A stretch of DNA of 20,127 bases, from the NCBI GenBank assembly GCA_036897625.1, contig JAYMTA010001415.1, positions 1 to 20,127 on the forward strand. Reading direction: 5' to 3'. This DNA is from Pelargonium cotyledonis (taxonomy: Eukaryota; Streptophyta; Magnoliopsida; Geraniales; Geraniaceae). This document shows positions 14,563-20,127 of this stretch, in pieces. A model generated the notes under the pieces. The model saw nothing but the letters and a program-made list of their open reading frames with translations. It was not told the DNA's origin and did not search any database. The translations under genes were made by a program, and so were the position numbers. Each line of letters begins with the position of its first letter. Position 1 is the stretch's first letter.

Positions 14563-17500
14563 ATGGCCAAGACCCGACCAGGCCTCGTCCCCAAGCCCAA
14601 ACCCGGCAAGAAGGATCTAGACTCCTACACCATTCGCGGCACCACCAAGGTCGTCAGAGGTAAGCCATGACTCGACAAATGTGCTCGCGCACGCCATGTG
14701 TTTGTGAAAATGCATGTGCTGTTTTTTTTTCGTAAATAATTTATGGTTTTGCAGCTGGCGACACCGTGCTGATGCGTCCCTCCGACACCGGCAAGCCGCC
14801 GTACGTCGCGCGTATTGAGAAGATTGAGGCGGACGGACGGAACAACGTGAAGGTGCGGGTGCGGTGGTACTACCGGCCGGAGGAATCGATTGGGGGGAGG
14901 AAGCAATTTCATGGAGTCAAGGAGCTGTTTTTGTCGGATCATTATGATGTGCAGAGCGCGCACACCATCGAAGGGAAGTGCATTGTGCACTCTTTCAAGA
15001 ACTACACGAAGCTTGAGAATGTTGGGGTTGAGGATTACTATTGTAGATTCGAGTACAAGGCTTCCACTGGAGGGTTCACGCCGGACAGAGTTGCTGTGTA
15101 AGTTTTCTGTTTATGTCTTCTTCTTTTTTTCGGCTTTTGTTGGAGAATTGATGTTACTGTGGTCTCTTGCAATGAAAAGTTGTGGTTTTGTGGATTGTAA
15201 TTGTTGTTTATTTGTGTGCTTGTTTCATATTATTTTGAAGGTATTGCAAATGCGAGATGCCTTATAACCCGGACGACCTCATGGTACAATGCGAGGGGTG
15301 CAAGGACTGGTAATCTTGTTTTGCAGTTGCTATTTTTGGTTATTTAGAAGTCTTAAAATTTCTGTTGGTTCTATATCTCGAATTTGATTTTCGGAGGAAG
15401 ACTAAATTCAAATCTAGTTCAAGTTCACTTTTAGAAATGTAGATTATTTTCTGTGAGAAGAAGAAATGAATGGAATTCTTTTATGCTTTGCTTTGTATGG
15501 CTCTCTATGCAGTGGATGTAAAATGGATTTTTGGAATTATCAATATGGGGTTAACATTGGTACAGCGTCTCTTGCTGCCTCACTTTGTCCTAAATCATAG
15601 TTATGCACATTGCACAAGAGGGGATGTTGTTAGGTTCATGTATATAGTCATTCCTCAGTATGCCTCACAAAGAGTGTCATGAACTAAGAAGAGTTGAGTG
15701 GGTATATGTATCCCCAATGCTAGTTACAAAACTGGAAATTTGAATGATGCTATTGCTTAGTTTCACAATTTTGATTTTAATTGGTTGTTATATTGGTTTA
15801 TTTTTCTGAGGTACATTTCATCATGTAAAGTTCTGTTCATTATCTTCTTCATGTTATAATTGGCTTAAGTATATCTGCTTTGTGTTGATCGATGCTGTGT
15901 AGCTCAGAATCAGATTTTATTTACGTTGATTGTTTCTACATTGTACAGCTATTCCACTTCTAGTATCCTGACTTTTCTGTCTCCAATATGTCTGATGTTT
16001 TGATTACGATTTTTAGGTACCACCCTGCTTGTGTGGGAATGACTATTGAAGATGCAAAAAAGTTAGAACACTTTGTCTGCTCTGAATGCTCATCCGATGA
16101 TGATGCCAAAAGATCCCAGAATGGATTCTCTGCTTCTCCAGTCAAGGTATGGGTTCTTTTTTCCCTGTTTCATATAATTGGACATATATTTGTTTCAATT
16201 ATGCCATTCAGTTTGTAATCATTGCATAGATCACAGTTTGCTCAATCTTGTTTGGTAACGAAATGGCGGTTTTCAAGAATGCTCTTAAATACACTGTGTT
16301 TAAATACGTATACCAACTTCTACAAGTGAGATTTTATCTCCACTTGGTTTAGATATAAAAAATCTTGAGTCCATGTTGTGAGCTGTGAACACTTAAATAG
16401 ACTAAGATAAATGACCATGTCTCCAAATGTGAAGCCTATTTGGATATAATTCTAATGATGCTAAATTTGATTGAAGAAGTGAGAATTTGCCTGCACCAAT
16501 TAAGTTATGGAATAGTTATAATCCATGTAAAATGTAGTATTTTTGCGTGGTAGACATTTATTTATGAGCCTGTTAATAGTTTGAAGCATATACTGATATA
16601 ATTCTAGTAATATTATATTTGACTGACAATAATCTTCTAGCAGATTTTATGCACATATGCATTCAGTGGTCTATTAATATTGTGGATCGTGCATTTTTTC
16701 TTTGTGGCATAAATTGAACAATGAACAATATTACAGATCTTAACTTTAAGCACACAATTGTATATTTGTGTATTTACATCCATACATGGGAAACTAGTTG
16801 AGCTGAAGGAAGCTAGACTTACTAAGATGATCAGAGCTTATCTCAATATTCCCCCCTCCCCCGTTACAGTTAATCATCATGATATGCATGATTGTTCATA
16901 TTCACGTCTCTAAAAGATTGAAACTTGAAGACATATATTCTTTTACCTTAATAACATTTTGCATAAAACCTTCCACAAACAATTTTCATTTTATGTACTG
17001 AACTTAGGTATCAAATATTTGGGGCATGAGTTGCATGACTGATTGGTAATTCTATGCTTAGCATTCTCTCAGTCGTGTATGATGTATTTCTTTTCTCTTT
17101 TCTTATACTTTATTAGTTTAAATTGAATGTTGGTTAAGACCACAACAATCAATGCTTAATATGAAATTTGAGGAACTTGTAAAGCAATGGATCCAAGCAC
17201 AACTCTCATGAGTAAATGGTATGCAAGGGGCAGCCATAACCAATATTATATTGAGGATTGTTAACTTGTCATATCAAAATAATAAAAATATGTAATTGAA
17301 CACTTCACATCAAGCAATTGAAATATGTAGCATTCAAAACTACTCTTAATGCAATCTTCTCATGATAAAGCAGAAATTCTCAATGTCGATTTTAACATCC
17401 TCCTATATCTAGTCATAATGACATATCCTCATACTATTACCACAAAGCTTTATGCATTTTTGACACAGAAGAGTCTTGAATTTCAAATAAAGTGCTTTCC

Positions 17501-17970
17501 ATGTTTTTTCTTTTCCCTTATATTGCTTTAGACAGGAAATTATTGCAGTGAACATATTCTAAGTTTCTTATGGAAACTTTTTACCTATACTTATCAATGG
17601 TTATATTAGTTTAAATGAAATTAGTTCTTGGGAATGTGACTTCAAATATGAGTTTATCGACAACAATCATATTAGCTAATGGCATTTGTTAAACATTTAT
17701 TACACTGAAAAATGTATGGTGGTGAAATATGTAGTGTTCAAAACTACTCTTGGGAATGTGAATTCAAATGAGTTGATGGACAACAATCACATTAGCTAAA
17801 TGGGCTTGTTAAACATTTATGATAGATTATACTGATTAGTGTATGGCGGTGAAAATCAAGAGTGAATATTCATGGATTCCATCTGTGCATTTCTCTCTTC
17901 TAGTATTCCATGTCTGATCAAATTAGCTCTCTGTATCTTGCAGATGGAGTCAAAGCGCCGGAAGCGATGA
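14563..17970 (+). CDS. EBS: BAH-PHD histone reader of the EBS/SHL family (five exons, complete)
   Basis: Exons: 14563-14659, 14755-15097, 15241-15309, 16017-16146 and 17944-17970. Phases agree and give 221 residues, close to Arabidopsis EBS and SHL (about 224-234). The N-terminus MAKTRPG is EBS-like. The BAH domain (about 33-147) contains Tyr49, Trp70 and Tyr72, positions I recall as the H3K27me3 aromatic cage in Arabidopsis EBS. The PHD finger has zinc ligands Cys149, Cys151, Cys164, Cys167, His172, Cys175, Cys191 and Cys194, with Tyr148, Tyr155 and Trp170 as the likely H3K4me3 cage. Family knowledge: EBS and SHL repress flowering genes by switching between these two marks in the nucleus. 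The last exon encodes only MESKRRKR, a basic tail that may aid nuclear import. The start ATG is preceded by CC and fits the family. EBS is preferred to SHL from the N-terminal and acidic SSDDD sequence, with moderate certainty. Confidence 0.94.
16147..17943 (+). other. Long last intron of the EBS-like gene
   Basis: This 1797-bp intron separates the PHD exon from a 27-bp terminal exon. It is AT-rich and has no gene. It contains the tandem duplication at 17627-17854, and a 28-bp segment close to GAAATATGTAG(C/T)(A/G)TTCAAAACTACTCTT occurs at about 17320-17347 and 17724-17751. Reading through its donor keeps the frame open for 23 codons to a TAA at 16216-16218. Confidence 0.7.
17627..17854 (+). 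repeat. Imperfect two-unit tandem duplication in the last EBS-like intron
   Basis: Copy one spans 17627-17727 and copy two 17749-17854, offset by 122-127 bases. Both run CTTGGGAATGTGA, then TTCAAAT, GACAACAATCA, ATTAGCTAA, TTGTTAAACATTTAT and GTATGG(T/C)GGTGAAA. Small indels and substitutions separate them. This looks like a local segmental duplication rather than a transposon, since no terminal repeats are seen. Confidence 0.8.
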
Positions 17971-18496
17971 TTCGCATTCAATTGAGGATACGAGAGTGCA
18001 TCAAAAGAGGCATAACTTATCTGATTCAGGTTTAGCCCTTAGAATTGTTGTTGTGTGAGTTGTACAGTGCAGAGAACCACTCTCTTCTTTTCCGAGATGG
18101 AGGCTATTTGTCATTTATGTTGTTGGTATTTAGTCGTGCACGCACGAATGCGCCTTTGCTAGGTTTAGGTTAGTTGTTTGTAATTTTATCATCCTGTCTA
18201 GAAAAAGGTAAATTATCACCGAACTCTCCAGCTACTACATACTTGGTGGAAGGAGTTTAAAAAACTGGCTGTGCAGTCATGCAAAAAAGCATAGTAACTT
18301 ACTTCCTTGTCATATCTTATTTTTGTATTGTTATTATGTTTAGTTGGTATGCCTTTGGAATCTCAATGGGTTTGCTTGGTTAACAAGGTGCCAAGGTGGT
18401 TTCCTCTCATTGGCGACCCTATTCAAATTTTAGAGCCAATGTCTAAAGATTTCTTTGTTGAATGTACTGTACCAATGTGGGGGAGAGAGTGCCCCC
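17971..18496. other. 3' flank of the EBS-like gene, no further gene seen
   Basis: The first few hundred bases are probably 3' UTR. No canonical AATAAA is seen close to the stop. Short open frames near 18307-18507 have no recognisable motif and overlap each other, so I do not call a gene here. Confidence 0.4.
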
Positions 18497-18504
18497 CTTT
18501 TAAG

Positions 18505-18774
18505 TAGGGTTGTTCATTTTTCTCCCAGACGGGCTTCACATCCCCGAATTGGTCTGGATCAAATTCGGATGGCTCATTACTCAAGTGTTTCTAAAAATCC
18601 TTATGTGTGTGTATATGTGGTAAGTTACATAAATGTCCCTACTGGTACTAAAACAATATGTGTAATTTAGGTCAGGGGTTATGTTTGATTTGGAGACTTG
18701 ATTGATGATCGGTCCGAATTTAGGGTTTGATTTGGATAGTGTCTGGTCTAGACCGACTCCTTTGAACACCTCTA
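18505..18774. mobile_element. Probable hAT-type MITE, 270 bp
   Basis: The left end reads TAGGGTTGTTCA and the reverse complement of the right end reads TAGAGGTGTTCA, a 12-bp terminal inverted repeat with two mismatches that resembles the TAGGGGTGTTCAAA ends of plant hAT elements. The 8-bp flanks, CTTTTAAG (18497-18504) and TTTTTAAT (18775-18782), match at six of eight positions, consistent with an old 8-bp target duplication. The interior includes the palindrome GGTCTAGACC and no coding capacity. Confidence 0.55.
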
Positions 18775-18782
18775 TTTTTAAT

Positions 18783-19327
18783 ATTGTTTGGTGAGGGAAT
18801 AGTCTTGAGTCATATAGAAAGATCATTACCTCGAGACTGACAAAATGACTAATTTTATGAACTTTTATTGTTATATTTAGTCGCTACTCAATTGTACTAG
18901 CAATTACAATTCAAAATTAGAAATTCAATTGAAAAATGTGATGCTCAACTAAATAAAATATAATGCTAAAATCATTGGTGTTCTCTTCTTGAGAGTCTTA
19001 ACTTAAGGATTCATTAACAAAGAACATTTCTATGAAGATATTTTATTTTCAAAAAATAAAAATAAAAATAGTGGCAACTCAAATGGAATCAAACCTTGCA
19101 GGCCACACAACAAAATTCAAAAGAAATAAAATTAAAAAAATAAGGAAAAGTGAAAGTGTGAGCATCAATCAGCATGGAATTACAGTGCAGCAATCAAAAA
19201 CTTTTGTATATTCTTTTCCCACAATTTTCTCGGGAATCTTCTGTTTGGAGTTCATGCGTTGCAGGTTTTTATACTTTCCATCATCATTTTCTAATCTCCT
19301 AACCTCAGTCAACACCGTTGACCACCC
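18783..19327. other. AT-rich intergenic stretch downstream of the kinase gene
   Basis: No gene or repeat is supported here. A long plus-strand frame crosses the second half of it into the region antisense to the kinase, but it is low-complexity, then runs through the repeat array, and is not credible as a protein. Confidence 0.5.
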
Positions 19328-19603
19328 CGAGTCGCAAAACTCGGCCGAGTCACCCACCCCCATGACACGCCGTGCCCAAATAATTGTTCACTACGACTCA
19401 TCACAAAAACTCTCCAAAACACGAGTTGCCAAACTCGGCCGAGTCACACACCCACATGACACGCCGTGCCCAAATATTTGTTCACTAGGACTCGTCACAA
19501 ACCTTTCCCAAAAATCCCGAGTTGCCAACTCGGCCGAGTCATCCCCCAATGACACGCCGTGCCCAAATATTTGTTCACTAGGACTCATCACAAGACCTCC
19601 CCC
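19328..19603. repeat. Three-unit tandem repeat, about 95 bp per unit, each with a 12-bp palindrome
   Basis: Units begin at 19328, 19422 and 19518 with CGAGT(C/T)GC, so the period is 94-96 bp. Each unit contains the perfect palindrome ACTCGGCCGAGT (19339-19350, 19433-19444, 19528-19539), then ATGACACGCCGTGCCCAAAT, then TTGTTCACTA(G/C)GACTC(A/G)TCACAA. Units two and three are the most alike in the second half. The array ends about 45 bases from the stop of the minus-strand kinase, so it probably lies in that gene's 3' UTR or just beyond. It is clearly more GC-rich than the flanks. Confidence 0.9.
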
Positions 19604-19648
19604 AAAACCTCCCTCAATAGCATTTTCTTGGCTCCTAACATATTCACC

Positions 19649-20127
19649 TCACCACTTTCTTTCTCCTTTGCGCCGCCACCGGAGAGACAATCTCCGCCGG
19701 CGCTTCACGACGATCATTAAGCTCGCCCATATCGGGAACCTAATTCTCTCCACAAAACAACCCTCCATTCGATCAACAACTTGCGCCATCGTCGGCCGGC
19801 GGTTTTCGTCCGTTGAGACACAACTCATAGCAATGTGCAACATGTGCACGACCGTGCCCTCCATGTAGCTCGGTAACGGGACCCTATTGTCGCATATCTC
19901 CGTCCACCTCCGCCGCCCGATCGCCGGAACCGCCCACTCCACTATGTCCGCCGGAGCTTTACACACGTCGATGACCTTGCGGCAGCTGAAAATTTCCAAC
20001 AACACCACCCCAAAGCTGAACACATCGTTTTTTGTGCTTAGTTTGCTAGGACTAGTGTAACATGGGTCCAAGTACCCCATCGTGCCCGCGGGGTGGCCCA
20101 AGCGGGCCACCCCCGGGGCCACCCCCC
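19649..20127 (-). CDS. Receptor-like cytoplasmic kinase, C-terminal part (5' end outside window)
   Basis: The frame is open from the right edge to the stop at 19651-19649, giving about 158 visible residues. It covers the end of the activation loop and the C-lobe: PAGTMGYLDPCY (the TxGYLDP element of plant receptor-like kinases, with Cys where Glu is usual), STKNDVFSFGVVLLEI with the conserved Asp of subdomain IX, and ENRRPTMAQVVDRM with the subdomain XI Arg. The combination YLDPCY, LSTKNDVFSFG, SCRK and ID resembles the Arabidopsis proteins At3g51990 and At5g23170, whose ligands and substrates I do not know. A basic tail, rich in Arg/Lys, follows the kinase domain. The catalytic loop and ATP site are outside the window, so activity cannot be judged. 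Codons are GC-rich at the third position compared with the other genes. The first ten or so residues at the edge are doubtful (see finding). Confidence 0.85.
   Translation of the reverse strand, partial: GVAPGVARLGHPAGTMGYLDPCYTSPSKLSTKNDVFSFGVVLLEIFSCRKVIDVCKAPADIVEWAVPAIGRRRWTEICDNRVPLPSYMEGTVVHMLHIAMSCVSTDENRRPTMAQVVDRMEGCFVERIRFPIWASLMIVVKRRRRLSLRWRRKGERKW
20090..20113. repeat. Perfect 10-bp hairpin inside the kinase frame at the window edge
   Basis: GGGGTGGCCC, a four-base AAGC loop, and GGGCCACCCC form a perfect inverted repeat. It is followed by CCCCGGGG and another GGCCACCCCC, so the last 38 bases are almost all G and C in repeated blocks. Confidence 0.8.

Noticed and set aside
19391..19591. 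Minus-strand frame with repeated peptide SPSEQIFGHGVS
   Set aside because: It is the translation of the 95-bp repeat units. The repeated peptide reflects DNA duplication and there is no independent coding evidence.
19032..19868. Longest plus-strand open frame, 278 codons
   Set aside because: It starts in Lys/Ile-rich low-complexity sequence, crosses the tandem array (giving a repeated peptide) and ends antisense to the kinase. It has no recognisable domain.

Overview
The window looks like nuclear DNA from a flowering plant, most likely a eudicot. It is AT-rich, the genes are split by many short GT-AG introns, and the reconstructed proteins match well-known plant families. I cannot name the species. 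There is no sign of bacterial operons, plasmids, CRISPR arrays or an intact autonomous transposon.

Layout: (1) Bases 2-172 are the 3' end of a gene cut by the left edge. It may be FAR1/MULE-related, and intron-like signals follow its stop. (2) Bases 173-3840 are AT-rich and hold a clear Stowaway-like MITE and an AT-rich repeat cluster. (3) Bases 3943-7840, minus strand, encode a complete six-exon, 351-residue YY1-type C2H2 zinc-finger transcription factor. Its introns carry a degenerate Stowaway-like element and a second inverted-repeat element. (4) Bases 7841-8389 form a compact divergent promoter region. (5) Bases 8390-11414, plus strand, encode the complete nine-coding-exon, 265-residue translation initiation factor eIF2 beta, with a TATA box and a 5'-UTR intron. 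(6) Bases 11415-14562 contain no gene I can defend. (7) Bases 14563-17970, plus strand, encode a complete five-exon, 221-residue BAH-PHD histone reader of the EBS/SHL family; its last intron is 1.8 kb and contains a local tandem duplication. (8) Bases 17971-19648 hold a probable hAT-type MITE and a three-unit tandem array of about 95 bp with a 12-bp palindrome in each unit. (9) Bases 19649-20127, minus strand, are the C-terminal part of a receptor-like cytoplasmic kinase cut by the right edge.

The genes do not form a pathway. They are typical neighbouring plant genes: a transcription factor and a translation factor sharing a divergent promoter, a chromatin reader linked to flowering, and a signalling kinase. 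I found no convincing new multi-gene system. The most unusual structures are the palindrome-bearing array at the kinase 3' end, the GC-rich hairpin in the kinase coding frame at the window edge, and the possible alternative C-terminus of the EBS-like gene. Exon boundaries were derived by hand from splice signals, reading-frame continuity and remembered family conservation, not from transcripts.
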